Both the position numbers and the translations under genes were made by a program. A model generated the notes under the pieces. It was not told the origin of the DNA. It ran no database searches and saw only the letters and a program-made list of their open reading frames with translations. A stretch of DNA of 64,000 bases, taken from Streptomyces violaceoruber. GTDB taxonomy: Bacteria > Actinomycetota > Actinomycetes > Streptomycetales > Streptomycetaceae. Of this stretch, positions 17,961 to 27,864 are shown one piece after another (the first letter of the stretch is position 1; each line of letters starts with the position of its first letter). The stretch covers positions 1 through 64,000 of the forward strand of contig JODI01000013.1 in the NCBI GenBank assembly GCA_000720805.1, in the 5' to 3' direction.

Positions 17961-18781
17961 AGGCCGACCAGTTCAGTGCGTGGAGGACGGGATCGCGGTC
18001 GGCTCGTGGACGGGGCAGGAGAGCGTCCAGGAGTCGCCGGATCTCTGCCACGGTGAGCGGGACGGGGCTGATCCGTTTCCGCAGCCCCCTTGGCCTCGCC
18101 GTCGGCCTGCGCTGCGAGTGCGGTCAGGACGACGTGGGCGAGCAGGACAAGGTGATGTGCGTTGGCCCCCTCACCGCAGGACAGCCGCTGCCAGGCATCA
18201 AGGGCTGCTTCCTCGATGAGTTGGTCGATGCGCCAGATCCCGGCCAGGGATTTGACCTGCTGGGATTTGGGCACCACGACCACGTAGCCGACGTCGAACT
18301 GTTCGAGCAGGCGACGGAAGTGCCAGTCCTGTCCGTAAGCCTCGTCGGCGGTGACCCACGTGGCGGACAGGCCGGCGGGCATGCAGCGGCGGACGATGTC
18401 CCGGCCAGTTCGAACCGTGGTCGCGGAGCCCCGTTCATCCGGAATTTTCGCCGCCCGGCAGCAGTCACGGTCAGACGTCCAGCCTTCGGCAGGTCGAGTT
18501 CCCGGTCCACCAGAGCCCGGCCCGAACCGGTGGCGCAGGCGGCGAACACTCCGCTCTGACAGTTGTCGATCTTCCCCGAAGTGCTGCAAGTCGTCAGGGG
18601 TGCGGTGCCCCGCCCGTTCCGCGAGCTGCCAGCCTTTCTTCCTTGCCGCTTGGCCCAGCAGACCGCGGACGTAGTCCCGCATCCGCCACCGCAGATCAGC
18701 CCGAGCGAACCTGCACGCCACCCGAGTAAACACCGACTCCAACTCAGCAGCCGAGCAAGCGACTTCAGTCATCCCCTCCAC
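17960..18781 (-). pseudogene. IS701-family transposase remnant with internal deletions
   Basis: Leftward frame: ELESVFTRVACRFARADLRW, MRDYVRGLLGQAARKKGW and QLAERAGHRTPDDLQHFGED give the N-terminus. The DDTGF catalytic block is missing. GRALVDRELDLPK follows in another frame, then WVTADEAYGQDWHFRRLLEQ and SLAGIWRIDQLIEEAALDAW. After CGEGA the sequence jumps to VLLAHVVLTALAAQ near the C-terminus. At least two internal deletions have removed catalytic residues. Confidence 0.75.
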
Positions 18782-18831
18782 ACCAGGACAACGACAACCG
18801 CCAGCTCAGGACGCAAACCGCCGCTGGAGAA

Positions 18832-19416
18832 CTAGGCCTTGATCGGTATGGCCGATCTGGCGGCCTGCTCGATCTTCGCGCAGTAGGCTGCACGGGCTTC
18901 CTCGTCGATCTGCTTCTCGTGTTCGGCGCGCAACCCGGTCCGGCCGTCGAGGCCCTCACGCAGGATATCGGCGTGCCCGGCATGCCGGATGGACTCGCCG
19001 AGGACATGGACCACGACGGCGAACAGGTTCGTGTCGGCGTAAGGCTCCGGCCACCACGGCACGTGGCCGGGGGCGTCGAGGGGAAGCTCGTTAATCGTCG
19101 CGTCCGAGTGTTCCCACGTGCGCCGGTAGAACCCGATGATCTGGTCGCGGGTCTCGTCCTCGGTCGCCCACAGATCGCTGCCGTTGGAGTCCTGCCACCG
19201 GGGCAGCGGTTCCGGGGAAGGGCGGTCGAAGACCTCACCGAAGTACCTGGCCTCGACGGTGGCCACGTGTTTGACCAGACCGAGGAGGTTGGTCCCGGTC
19301 GCTGTCAAAGGTCGGCGGGCGTCGTATTCGGACAAGCCGTCGAGTTTCCAGAGCAGCACCTTGCGGTCCCGCCGAAGTCTCCCGTGCAGGTTGTCTTTTG
19401 CGAATTCATCGATCAT
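18832..19416 (-). CDS. DinB family protein (DUF664-like)
   Basis: 194 aa from ATG 19416. An ATG at 19434 would add six residues. MIDEFAKDNLHGRLRRDRK begins a four-helix bundle. NLLGLVKHVATVEARYFGEV carries the first candidate metal-binding His, and AVVVHVLGESIRHAGHADI gives the paired His residues, in the usual DinB order. DinB-like proteins of this kind include metal-dependent thiol (mycothiol or bacillithiol) S-transferases and many of unknown role. It stands alone among IS debris. Confidence 0.88.
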   Translation of the reverse strand: MIDEFAKDNLHGRLRRDRKVLLWKLDGLSEYDARRPLTATGTNLLGLVKHVATVEARYFGEVFDRPSPEPLPRWQDSNGSDLWATEDETRDQIIGFYRRTWEHSDATINELPLDAPGHVPWWPEPYADTNLFAVVVHVLGESIRHAGHADILREGLDGRTGLRAEHEKQIDEEARAAYCAKIEQAARSAIPIKA

Positions 19417-19434
19417 GCGGCATGAGCCTGCCAT

Positions 19435-19550
19435 GGGCTGCTCGTGGCCTCAAGATCCCGTACGTGGTCCGCAACGACTGGCAGAGCCGAGGCCTGGCCA
19501 TGGCCGCCGCCCTGACCTGCTACACGAAACTCGCGAAACTTGCCACGTGA
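19435..19550 (+). pseudogene. Short C-terminal fragment of unknown gene
   Basis: A frame reading WAARGLKIPYVVRNDWQ, then SRGLAMAAALTCYTKLAKL to TGA at 19548-19550. No start or recognisable family. It looks like the tail of a lost gene. Confidence 0.2.
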
Positions 19551-19637
19551 GACACTCTCTTACAAGTCATCTCAATTGGTGAGCGGCGCCCGAGAGGGCG
19601 CTGGCCAGAAAGTTGGCAGCAACGGTTGAATGCCGCC

Positions 19638-19955
19638 GTGGAGAACATCTGGACGCCGGCGCATCAAGCGGTGGAGGACGAGGACGCAGAGGTTTTGGCT
19701 CAGTTGCTGGCCAAGGGAGCCGACCCTGATGAGTTTTGCGGCAAAATGTCGCTCCTGATGCACGCCATTGACGCGGAAGGTGACGGCGCCTTGCAGAGCG
19801 GCGACCCGCTGACTGTGCATACCACTGCTGTGCTCCTGGCCTTCGGTGCTGACCCGCAACTGCCAGGACCTGACGGCCAAACACCCATGGACCTCGCCGT
19901 TCACTACGGCCATGACCTGGCAGTTGAGCTGTTGCTGCGGCACATCAGCGGGTGA
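19638..19955 (+). CDS. Small ankyrin-repeat protein
   Basis: 105 aa from GTG 19638. A TTG four codons upstream is an alternative, and neither has a clear ribosome binding site. Two to three ankyrin units are visible: WTPAHQAVEDEDAEVLAQLL followed by KGADPDEF, then TTAVLLAFGADPQLPGPDGQ and TPMDLAVHYGHDLAVELLL. Ankyrin repeats mediate protein-protein contacts, and the partner is unknown. It is flanked by IS fragments on both sides. Confidence 0.7.
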   Translation: MENIWTPAHQAVEDEDAEVLAQLLAKGADPDEFCGKMSLLMHAIDAEGDGALQSGDPLTVHTTAVLLAFGADPQLPGPDGQTPMDLAVHYGHDLAVELLLRHISG

Positions 19956-20200
19956 GGCGACGCAGGCCGATGAGGGTGCAGGCGATCGGCAGGTACTCCC
20001 CTGGGATTCCCGTGCGGTTGGCGTAGAGGATCGCGTTGACGATCTCGCGCAGGTCGTGCACTCGAGCTGCCGTTCCGGGTCCGGTCCGTCTCGCCCGCCA
20101 GGCGTGGCCCTCGTAGGCGGGGCACGGCTGCTTGCCACGGCGCGCTTTGGCGTCGCGGCGGTCCTGGAGGACGGCCCGTGACGCCGAGCACGCCCGGCGG
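19956..20200 (-). pseudogene. IS5-type transposase N-terminal fragment
   Basis: Leftward frame: CPAYEGHAWRARRTGPGTA, then VHDLREIVNAILYANRTGIP and GEYLPIACTLIGLRRLTR. DLR-IVNA-LY-NRTGIPWEYLP is a conserved N-terminal stretch of an actinobacterial IS5 subgroup. Only this piece remains. Confidence 0.6.
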
Positions 20201-20204
20201 AAGC

Positions 20205-20676
20205 GATCTCAGATCTCGTGGCGGCTGCGCTCTCGGCCGGCATACCTCGCAGGTTCTTGGACTTCGCCGGAGGCAGCGAGGAACGTGCCGTGCAATGCGA
20301 AGTCATCAGAGCGATCGACTTCCGCCAGGGCCGTGTCCCGGGTGAGCCTTGCGTGAAGACGTCGCCGCACTCCATCGCAGACAAGAAGCGGCGACGTCCG
20401 TCCTGATACAGCCGGAACACATCGATGCCCTCGCCGAGCGACTCGGTCGCGTTTCGGATCAAGACCCACAACGCGTCAACCACCCGGTGACCCGCGGCAT
20501 GGACAGTGCCGCATGGCATCGATCGAATCCGTTGCGCAACGTCATTACAGACACTTTCGCACCAGGCCGTAGCACCGCCCATTGCGTGTCCGTCTGATCT
20601 CCACGTGCCACCCGATGGTCATCGCAGACCGTGATCTACTTCTGGTCAGGATGCCGATCAACGAGAAGCCGAGGTC
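20205..20676. other. Gap without a supported gene
   Basis: Short frames on both strands (for example a rightward one from 20349) show no recognisable family and no good ribosome binding site. I see no strong hairpin or repeat here. Confidence 0.4.
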
Positions 20677-20991
20677 ATGACCAATCACTGTTGCGAGGCG
20701 ATGACCAGCCGCGTGTACGTGTGCTGCGACCAGCACGATGGCCCCTTCGCCTGTCCTGACGCGCTGGTTGACTTCAGTGCCAAGTTCCAGGAGTACGGGC
20801 TGATCATTCATGACGGCGGCACGTCGAGCATCACGATCGACTTCTGCCCCTGGTGCGGACGACGCCTCCCGGAGTCGCAGCGGGACCGATGGTTCGACGA
20901 GCTGGAGCGCCGTGGGATCGATCCTTGGGAGGACGAGGTGCCTGCCGAGTTCCAGGATCACCGCTGGCTCACCTCTCTGCATCACGAGTAA
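20677..20991 (+). CDS. Small Cys-rich protein (DUF6980-like)
   Basis: 104 aa from ATG 20677. It is cysteine-rich: NHCCEAM, VYVCCDQHDG, FACPDALV and a CPWCG pair near residue 65. The arrangement CC...CC...C...CPWCG suggests a small zinc-ribbon-like metal-binding fold. GLIIHDGGTSSITIDFCPWC resembles the DUF6980 family in my recollection. The role is unknown. It ends in an acidic, Trp-containing tail. Confidence 0.7.
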   Translation: MTNHCCEAMTSRVYVCCDQHDGPFACPDALVDFSAKFQEYGLIIHDGGTSSITIDFCPWCGRRLPESQRDRWFDELERRGIDPWEDEVPAEFQDHRWLTSLHHE

Positions 20992-21266
20992 TCGAATAAC
21001 CGAACCAGCAGCCTCGGACCACTCCTGAAGCACGCCAGAGTCGATCTTGCGTCAGCGGAAGGCGTCGATCGCGTCACGGACCGCCGGTACCTGCGGCCAC
21101 TGTGCGTGTAACTCGACTGAACCGACAGCCGCCCACCGGCCCGGTGGTGAGGTGAACGTCGTGGAGAAAATGGGTCAAGTGCCCGCAAGGTCAGTGGAGA
21201 AACCAGGGAAATCGAGCGTGTGTTCTTGCATTCGCCGGGCACCAGGAGCGACGGAGGTTGATAACT

Positions 21267-21437
21267 ATGGTTCCCCTGCTTCTCGTTCTCCTGCTGGCTC
21301 TGATCCTCTTCGGTGCGGGGTTCGCGCTGAAGGCACTGTGGTGGATCGCTGTCATCGTGCTGGTCGTCTGGCTGCTGGGCTTCGTCATGCGCTCCGCGGA
21401 CACGGGCGGCCGCAAGGGCCGCTGGTATCGCTGGTAA
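21267..21437 (+). CDS. 56-aa hydrophobic membrane protein
   Basis: ATG 21267 with GGAGG at 21253-21257, stop at 21435-21437. MVPLLLVLLLALILFGAGFA and WWIAVIVLVVWLLGFVMR form two hydrophobic helices, followed by a short basic tail ending GRWYRW. Such tiny two-helix proteins are common in Streptomyces, often stress-induced, with no known function. A 17-bp perfect hairpin begins 16 bp after the stop, supporting a monocistronic transcript. Confidence 0.8.
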   Translation: MVPLLLVLLLALILFGAGFALKALWWIAVIVLVVWLLGFVMRSADTGGRKGRWYRW

Positions 21438-21452
21438 CCCGCCAGTCAGCAG

Positions 21453-21492
21453 CATGCCTGTGGGCTCCGGATGTTCGGAGCCCACAGGCATG
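21453..21492 (+). terminator. Perfect 17-bp hairpin terminator
   Basis: CATGCCTGTGGGCTCCG (21453-21469), loop GATGTT, CGGAGCCCACAGGCATG (21476-21492). It lies immediately downstream of the 56-aa membrane protein. No U-tract follows. Confidence 0.75.
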
Positions 21493-21937
21493 TCCGGGAT
21501 CAGGGCATCTCTCCGGGGCAAACGGTGCAACTACCCTTCGTGGGCACTGGGCCCCGCCCTCGTCCAAGTCGCGCACCCCACGGCTTCCCACTCACCGGCC
21601 GGCACACGCGCCAGCAGTCACGCGACCAAGCCCGCATCAACCACTCGGTGGATCAGCTCATCGACCTGTGCTCGGAGTGCGGTCGGCGCAGTACGTCACC
21701 AGAGGCACACCGCACTCCCAGGGCAGAAGCGGCCTGGGAGTACTGACCCGTGGAGGCGGGACGCGGCTGGCGGGTGGTTGGCCTTTCAGCGCGGTGTGTC
21801 CGCGGTGGTGAACCTCGTCGTGACGGTCGGTGCGGCTGACCACCGGAGGACCGAGGCAGCCAGAGGGTTTTGCACCGGAATTGCCGCCCCATGACCGTTT
21901 GCCTACGGCCCTGTAGCCATGATGGTGCACGTCTTGG
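21493..21937. other. Gap without a supported gene
   Basis: Between the hairpin and the iron box no frame shows recognisable protein sequence or a good start site. I see nothing else here. Confidence 0.4.
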
Positions 21938-21956
21938 TTAGGTATGCCTACGCTAA
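21938..21956. promoter_or_regulatory. DmdR/IdeR (DtxR-type) iron box
   Basis: The 19-bp site TTAGGTATGCCTACGCTAA matches 14 of 19 positions of the DtxR/IdeR consensus TTAGGTTAGGCTAACCTAA, with both outer arms intact. It lies 42 bp upstream of the efeUO start, where an iron-loaded DmdR repressor would block transcription. Confidence 0.7.
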
Positions 21957-21997
21957 TGGACGTTGTCCCGTGGCGGAGGCCGTCTGGGGAGGGCCGC

Positions 21998-24025
21998 ATG
22001 TGGGATGACGTGTTTCCGAGCTTCCTGATCGGACTGCGGGAGGGACTGGAAGCCGGACTCATCGTCTCCATCCTCGTCGCGACGCTCGTGAGAGTCGACG
22101 CCCGCTCCCGGCTGCCGCAGGTGTGGACAGGGGTGCTCGCGGCGATCGCGCTCGCGATGAGCTTCGGCGCGGTGCTGACCTTCACCGCCGCGTCCCTGTC
22201 GGCCACCGCCCAGGAAGCGTTCGGCGGCACCCTCAGCGTGGTCGCGGTGGCGTTCGTCACCGCGATGGTGTTCTGGATGCGCCGCTCAGCCCGCAGCCTG
22301 TCCGGAGAGATCAAGGAGAAGGCCATCGGGGCGCTCACCATGGGCGCGGGCGCGCTGATCCTCACCTCCTTCCTCGCCGTGGGCCGGGAGGGCCTGGAGA
22401 CCGCCCTGTTCCTGTGGACCACCGCCCAGGCGGCCGGCGAGTCCGCCGGCCCCCTGACCGTTGCCGCCCTCGGCCTGGCCCTGTCGGCCGTGCTGTGCTG
22501 GAGCCTGTACCGGCGGGTCCTGAAGATCAACCTGACGAAATTCTTCACCGCCACCGGTGCCGTCCTCATCGTCATCGCCGCCGGGGTCTTCGGCTACGGC
22601 CTGCGCGACCTGCAGGAGGGCGGCGTGCTGCCCGGGAAGACGGCCTACGCCGTCGACCTGAGCGGCAGCGTCGACGCCGGCTCCTGGTACAGCACCCTGG
22701 TCCAGGGCGTGTTCAATCTGACGCCGACCATGACCGGGCTCCAGGTCGTCGGCTACGCCGGATACCTCGCCGTGGCGATGACGTTCTTCGTCCGAGGCAT
22801 ACGCGTCACGGCCCCGAAGCCCGCCCCGGCCAGGGAAGCACCCACCCGGAACTCCCCACCCGCACGGCGCCGCCCCGCCTGGATGGTTCCTCTCGCGGTC
22901 GTCACCGTCCCCGCGCTCCTCGCGGGGATCGCCGTGGCAATCGGACGTCCCGCGCCCGCCGGCGCCCAGACCGTCGCCGTCTCGGAGCAGGAGTGCGGCA
23001 AGGGCTTCACCGCGCCGAAGCCCGGCCGGCAGACCTTCCAGATGCACAACACCGGCAACAAGACCTCCGAGGTGTACCTCGTCGACCCGGCCACGAACTC
23101 CGTCTACGGGGAGATCGAGGGCCTGGCCCCCGGTACCACCCGCGCTCTGGTCGCCACCGTCGCCGGCGGCACGTACGCGTGGCGCTGCGTGTCCACCGGT
23201 GGTACCGGGGTCACCTCCAAGGCCGTCCGCGTCACCGGTGGCGGGGCTGCGAAGGCGGTCGTCCCGGTCTCGGAGCACGACCTCTCCGGTCCGCTCGCGC
23301 GGTATCGGACGTACGTCGAGAAGGGCCTGGCCACGCTGGTGACCCAGACCCGCGTCCTCACCGACGACATCAAGCACGACCACCTCGACCGGGCACGCAC
23401 CGACTGGCTCGCCGCGCACCGCACCTACGCCTCCCTCGGCGCCGCCTACGGCACCTTCGAGGACTACGACCAGAAGATCGACGGCAGGGCCGACGGCCTG
23501 CCGGACGGCGTGCGCGACAAGGAATTCACCGGCTTCCACCGCATCGAGTACGGCCTGTGGCACGGCGAGGCCTCCACCTCGCTCACCGGCCCGGCCCAGC
23601 AGCTGGCGACCGACGCCACGGGACTGCGCAAAGTCTTCCCGCACCAGGACTTCGACCCGTCCGATCTGCCGCTGCGTGCTCACGAGATCCTCGAGAACAC
23701 CCTGCAGTTCGAACTGACCGGCGACACCGACGAGGGCAGCGGCACCGGCCTCGCCACCGCCGACGCCAACCTCGTGGGCACCCGGGAACTGCTCACCGTA
23801 CTCAGGCCGCTGCTGACCACCCGCGCCCCGCACCTGCTGCCGACCCTCGACACGGACATCGCCCGCCTGCAGAAGCTCCTCAACGCCGCCCACCGTGGCA
23901 GCTCCTGGACCCCCGTCGGACAACTCGACGCCGCCACCCGCGCCCGCTTCGACGGGGCCACCGGCCAGCTCCTGGAGGACCTCTCCCCCGTCCCGGACCT
24001 GCTGGAAATCCGGAAGTCCGCCTGA
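21998..24025 (+). CDS. EfeU-EfeO fusion: FTR1-type iron permease plus periplasmic-type EfeO
   Basis: 675 aa from ATG 21998, with GGGAGG at 21987-21992. Residues 1-280 are an FTR1/EfeU permease with about seven membrane helices and both REGLE iron-relay motifs (R14-E18 and R130-E134). A further helix near 300-330 leads to an extracytoplasmic cupredoxin-like domain (about 330-410) and an imelysin/M75 domain (about 425-675) with the G-x-H-x-x-E motif (H514, E517). In E. coli, EfeU and EfeO are separate. Here one polypeptide combines permease and iron-binding partner. A DtxR-type box lies upstream and efeB directly downstream. The predicted role is import of iron with EfeB. Confidence 0.92.
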   Translation: MWDDVFPSFLIGLREGLEAGLIVSILVATLVRVDARSRLPQVWTGVLAAIALAMSFGAVLTFTAASLSATAQEAFGGTLSVVAVAFVTAMVFWMRRSARSLSGEIKEKAIGALTMGAGALILTSFLAVGREGLETALFLWTTAQAAGESAGPLTVAALGLALSAVLCWSLYRRVLKINLTKFFTATGAVLIVIAAGVFGYGLRDLQEGGVLPGKTAYAVDLSGSVDAGSWYSTLVQGVFNLTPTMTGLQVVGYAGYLAVAMTFFVRGIRVTAPKPAPAREAPTRNSPPARRRPAWMVPLAVVTVPALLAGIAVAIGRPAPAGAQTVAVSEQECGKGFTAPKPGRQTFQMHNTGNKTSEVYLVDPATNSVYGEIEGLAPGTTRALVATVAGGTYAWRCVSTGGTGVTSKAVRVTGGGAAKAVVPVSEHDLSGPLARYRTYVEKGLATLVTQTRVLTDDIKHDHLDRARTDWLAAHRTYASLGAAYGTFEDYDQKIDGRADGLPDGVRDKEFTGFHRIEYGLWHGEASTSLTGPAQQLATDATGLRKVFPHQDFDPSDLPLRAHEILENTLQFELTGDTDEGSGTGLATADANLVGTRELLTVLRPLLTTRAPHLLPTLDTDIARLQKLLNAAHRGSSWTPVGQLDAATRARFDGATGQLLEDLSPVPDLLEIRKSA

Positions 24026-24075
24026 TGACCACCGCACACCACCGAAGCGATCCCCGCAGTGAAGGGAACATCCCC

Positions 24076-25356
24076 ATGCCGTCCGCCGAATCCCCCGCCG
24101 CGCAGGGCGGCTGCCCCGCCGGTGCCGGCCGCCGCTCCTTCGTGAAGACGGCCCTCGGCGCCGGAACCGGCGTGGCCCTGGTCGGCGGGGGCCTCGCGCT
24201 CACCGAGAGCGGCGGCGGCACCGCGCACGCCGCAGCCCAGACGGAGAGCGCCGCCGAAGTGCCCTTCCACGGCACTCACCAGGCCGGCATCATCACTCCC
24301 GCGCAGGCCGCCGCCACCTTCGTCTCCTTCAGCGTCATCGCCGATGATCGCGCGCAGTTGGCCGAGTTGCTGAAGACGATCACCAGCCGGGCCCGTTTCC
24401 TGGCCTCCGGGGGTACCCCCGCCGACCTCGGAGTCGGGGCCCCGCCCTCCGACAACGGCATACTCGGCCCGACCGTCCCCGCCGACGGCCTCACCATCAC
24501 GGTCGGTGTCGGCGCGTCCCTCTTCGACGACCGCTACGGTCTCGCCAACGCGAAACCCCGCAGCCTCACCCCCATGCGCACCTTCCCCAACGACAACCTC
24601 AGGTCCGCCGAGTGCCACGGCGACCTGTCCCTGCAGATCTGCGCCAACCGCCAGGACACGGTCCTGCACGCGCTGCGCGACATCGCCAAGCACACCCGCG
24701 GCGCGCTGCAGATCAAGTGGCGCATCGACGGCTTCCAGAACGCGCCCCGCCCCGCCGGCGCCCAGCGCAACCTGCTCGGTTTCAAGGACGGCATCGCCAA
24801 TCCCGACGTCACCTCGGCCCGCGAGAACAACCGCCTCATCTGGGTGGGCGACAGCGACGGCGAGCCGGCATGGGCCCGGGGCGGCAGCTACCAGGTCATC
24901 CGGATCATCCGCATGCTCGTCGAGTTCTGGGACCGGGTCTCGCTCACCGAGCAGGAGCTGATGTTCGGTCGCCGCAAGGACACCGGAGCCCCACTCGACG
25001 GTGCCAAGGAGACCGACACACCCAACTACGCCAAGGACCCGCACGGGAACGCGATCCCCCTCGACGCCCACATCCGCCTCGCCAACCCACGCACCGCCGC
25101 CACCGATGACTCCCGCATCCTGCGCCGCGGATACAACTACGACCGCGGGATCGACGTCGTCGGCGACCTCGACATGGGCCTGGTCTTCTGCTGCTACCAA
25201 CAGGACGTCAAGCGTCAGTTCGAGGCCACCCAGACCCGTCTGATCGATGAGCCCCTCGTCGACTACATCTCGCCCACCGGCGGCGGCTACTTCTTCGCCC
25301 TGCCCGGAGTGCGTGACGGCAGGGACTGGTTCGGCCGCGGACTGCTCGCTGCCTGA
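24076..25356 (+). CDS. efeB: EfeB, Tat-exported DyP-type peroxidase
   Basis: 426 aa from ATG 24076, preceded by GAAGGGA at 24060-24066. An in-frame ATG at 24025 overlapping the efeUO stop (TGATG) is an alternative giving 17 more residues. [13 protein letters not shown] (residues 18-30) and the following hydrophobic stretch form a Tat signal. DyP motifs are present: GFKDG with distal Asp238, and [10 protein letters not shown] with the probable proximal haem ligand His332. EfeB oxidises ferrous iron or acts on haem outside the membrane, feeding EfeU/EfeO. Co-transcription with efeUO is likely. Confidence 0.95.
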   Translation: MPSAESPAAQGGCPAGAGRRSFVKTALGAGTGVALVGGGLALTESGGGTAHAAAQTESAAEVPFHGTHQAGIITPAQAAATFVSFSVIADDRAQLAELLKTITSRARFLASGGTPADLGVGAPPSDNGILGPTVPADGLTITVGVGASLFDDRYGLANAKPRSLTPMRTFPNDNLRSAECHGDLSLQICANRQDTVLHALRDIAKHTRGALQIKWRIDGFQNAPRPAGAQRNLLGFKDGIANPDVTSARENNRLIWVGDSDGEPAWARGGSYQVIRIIRMLVEFWDRVSLTEQELMFGRRKDTGAPLDGAKETDTPNYAKDPHGNAIPLDAHIRLANPRTAATDDSRILRRGYNYDRGIDVVGDLDMGLVFCCYQQDVKRQFEATQTRLIDEPLVDYISPTGGGYFFALPGVRDGRDWFGRGLLAA

Positions 25357-25461
25357 CCCTCCTGGTCGGTCGGCTTGCGGCGAGCAACCGGGCATACAAG
25401 TCAGCGCACTCTGGCCACGCGCGGTGGCACCGCCGCCAGAGCCGTGAAGAGGACAGTTCCG

Positions 25462-27864
25462 TCAGGACCGCTCATGGGTTTCCTTCGGGTGCACACGTTG
25501 GGCCGGTGTGACGGGCAGGCGTACCCGTGTGTCGGCGCCTCCTTCCTCGCCGGTTGTCGGTCGCAGGCATTCGATGAGGTAGTCGCCGGTGTCGGGGTCG
25601 AGGGTCACGCCGTGGGTTTCGCTGCGGAATCCGGGGAAGCGGCGGTCGAAGGATTCGAGGGCGGTGAGGTAGCGCAGCAGCGGGCCGTCGGGGGCCCCGA
25701 CACTCTCGCCGGGCATGAGGACGGGAATGCCGGGCGGGGTGACGGTGATCATGGCGGCGGCCACCTGGCCCGGCGCCTCCGCCAACCGTACGCGGTGGGT
25801 GCCGCCGCGGATCAGGCGCTGATAGCACAGATGCGGTGGAGCGACCGGTTCCGGCAGCTGCTGGAAGGCGGTGTCCAGCAGGTCCACGAGGCGGACCGAG
25901 CGCAGGTGGTCGTGCATGTCCTGGCACAGCTCGCGCAGGGTTCGGCCGGTGTACCGCCTGGGGTGTTCGGCGACCAGTGCGGGCAGGACCCTGTCGAGGG
26001 GGGCGTCCCCGTCGTAGTGGGCCTTGAAGTCCATCAGGGCGTCGAGGAGGGTGCCCCATTTGCCCTTGGTGATGCCCATGGAGAACAGGACGAGGGCCGT
26101 ATAGCTGTCGGTCTTTTCCACGACGATGTGGCGGGTGGCGAGGTACGCCGTGAGCACCCGCGCCGGGATGCCCCACTCACCGGTCGCGCCGGTCGCGTCG
26201 ATGCCCGGACAGGTCAGGGTGACTTTGATCGGGTCGAGCATGCAGTAGCCGTCGGTCAACCCCGGGAAGCCGTGCCAGGCCGCGCCAGGTTCCAGGTTCC
26301 AACAGGCCGGCTCGGTGCGCAGCAGGTCGGCCGGGGTCTCTTCGAACGGCAGCCGGGTGCCGGTGGCCGGATCGGTGACCGTCTCGGGTTGCCACACGCC
26401 GAAGAACCACGGCGGTCGGTCGCCGGCTTCTTCGATACGGCGCCGGATGCGGACCATTTCCTGGCGGAAGCGGACCGCCTCCGTCACGGCCTCGTCGATC
26501 AGCCAGCGGCCTTGCGGTCCGTCCATCATCGCCGTCGCCACATCCAGCGAGGCGATCATCGGATAGAGGGGGGAGGTGGTGCCGTGCATCATCAGCGCCT
26601 CGTTGAACCTGTCGTGTTCGACAGGAGCCCTCGGGGCGGGCTTGACGTGGACCATTGCGCTCTGGGAGAGCGCGGCCAGCAGTTTGTGGGTGGACTGTGT
26701 CGCGAAAACCGTCGGCCGGTCCGGTCCGGGGAAGGTGTCCTCGTCCACCGACATGCCGTAACGGCCCGCGTAGAGCGGGTGGAAGCGGGCGTACGCGAAC
26801 CATGCCTCGTCGAAGTGCAGCCGGGGCGTGCTCGCGGCGAACGCCCGCGCCGCCACCGGGGCGTCGTAACACAGGCCGTCGTAGGTGGAGTTGGTGAAGA
26901 CGGCGTACTGAGGGTGCGGTGACACAGCATCCCGGGTCAGCGGGTTCGCGGCGATCCGAGCCGCGACGGAGGTCGCCCCGAGCTCCGCCGGGGGGAGAGG
27001 TCCGGCCAGGCCGTAGCCGTTGCGGGTGGGGATCAGGTAGACCGGGCGCGCGCCGGAGACCACCAGGCCGTGCAGCACCGACTTGTGGCAGTTGCGGTCC
27101 ACCAGCGCGATCTCGTCGCGGGTGACGCTGAAGTGGCCGACTACGCGATTACAGGTGGAGTCCCCGTGCAGAACGAAATAGGTGAGGCCGGCACCGAAGA
27201 CCCGGGCGGCGTTGCGCTCCGCTTCGCCGATCGGGCCGGTGTGTTCGAACAGCGAGCCGAGCTCCCCCACGGAAATCGACAGGTCGCTACGCAGCAGCCG
27301 CTCCCCGAAGTAGTCGTGGAAGGCCCGTCCCGCGGGCGACTTCAGCAAGGCGACACCGCCGGAGTGGGCCGGGGTGTGCCAGGAGTACTCGTGTGCGTCG
27401 TCGAAGCGGCGCAGCGCTCGGAAGAAGGGCGGCAGGACGGCCTCTTGGTAGGTGCGCGCGGCGGTGGTAATCCGGCCCGCGATGAAACCGGGAGTGTCCT
27501 CCAGCGGCCACACATAACCCACGACCGCCTCCGACACCCACAGCGGCAGGTCCCGTACCCCGTCGTCGGTCATGACCAGGAAGACCGGCAATTCCTGGAA
27601 CCGCCGGCCGATGGAGCGCAGCACCGCGGCGCCCCCGGGCTCGCTGTCCGGGCCCTTTTGGCCCGGAAGTTCCCAGGCGACCAGTGCCGCGCTCAGCCCC
27701 GCCTCCGTCCGCAGCACAGCCTCGGCGTCGGCGACGCCTGCCGCCCATCGGACGTCGAACCCCCGCTTCCCGATCGCCTCAGCGATGCGCACCAGCTGCT
27801 CGGCACCGGCGCCCTCATCCTGTGGACGTTCCCCTACCGCGATCAAAACCCTGCTGTCTGCCAT
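25462..27864 (-). CDS. Orn/Lys/Arg decarboxylase (PLP, fold type I)
   Basis: 800 aa from ATG 27864, with GGGAGGGATCTC just before it. An N-terminal response-regulator-like wing domain (about 1-130) is followed by the PLP domain with TNSTYDGLCYD, LHFDEAWFAYARFHP (the Asp that contacts the pyridine N) and STHKLLAALSQ, where K394 is the Schiff-base lysine. A C-terminal domain follows (SMGITKGKWGTL to the end). It is slightly longer than E. coli AdiA or LdcC. It makes a polyamine or diamine from arginine, lysine or ornithine. The substrate is not decided by sequence alone. It converges with efeB. A link to siderophore precursors (cadaverine) would be plausible but is only inference. Confidence 0.9.
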   Translation of the reverse strand: MADSRVLIAVGERPQDEGAGAEQLVRIAEAIGKRGFDVRWAAGVADAEAVLRTEAGLSAALVAWELPGQKGPDSEPGGAAVLRSIGRRFQELPVFLVMTDDGVRDLPLWVSEAVVGYVWPLEDTPGFIAGRITTAARTYQEAVLPPFFRALRRFDDAHEYSWHTPAHSGGVALLKSPAGRAFHDYFGERLLRSDLSISVGELGSLFEHTGPIGEAERNAARVFGAGLTYFVLHGDSTCNRVVGHFSVTRDEIALVDRNCHKSVLHGLVVSGARPVYLIPTRNGYGLAGPLPPAELGATSVAARIAANPLTRDAVSPHPQYAVFTNSTYDGLCYDAPVAARAFAASTPRLHFDEAWFAYARFHPLYAGRYGMSVDEDTFPGPDRPTVFATQSTHKLLAALSQSAMVHVKPAPRAPVEHDRFNEALMMHGTTSPLYPMIASLDVATAMMDGPQGRWLIDEAVTEAVRFRQEMVRIRRRIEEAGDRPPWFFGVWQPETVTDPATGTRLPFEETPADLLRTEPACWNLEPGAAWHGFPGLTDGYCMLDPIKVTLTCPGIDATGATGEWGIPARVLTAYLATRHIVVEKTDSYTALVLFSMGITKGKWGTLLDALMDFKAHYDGDAPLDRVLPALVAEHPRRYTGRTLRELCQDMHDHLRSVRLVDLLDTAFQQLPEPVAPPHLCYQRLIRGGTHRVRLAEAPGQVAAAMITVTPPGIPVLMPGESVGAPDGPLLRYLTALESFDRRFPGFRSETHGVTLDPDTGDYLIECLRPTTGEEGGADTRVRLPVTPAQRVHPKETHERS

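Noticed and set aside
22123..24021. Long open frame overlapping efeUO in another phase and running into efeB
   Set aside because: Its first part is Arg/Pro-rich shadow of efeUO. Only the part from 24025 or 24076 is real EfeB.
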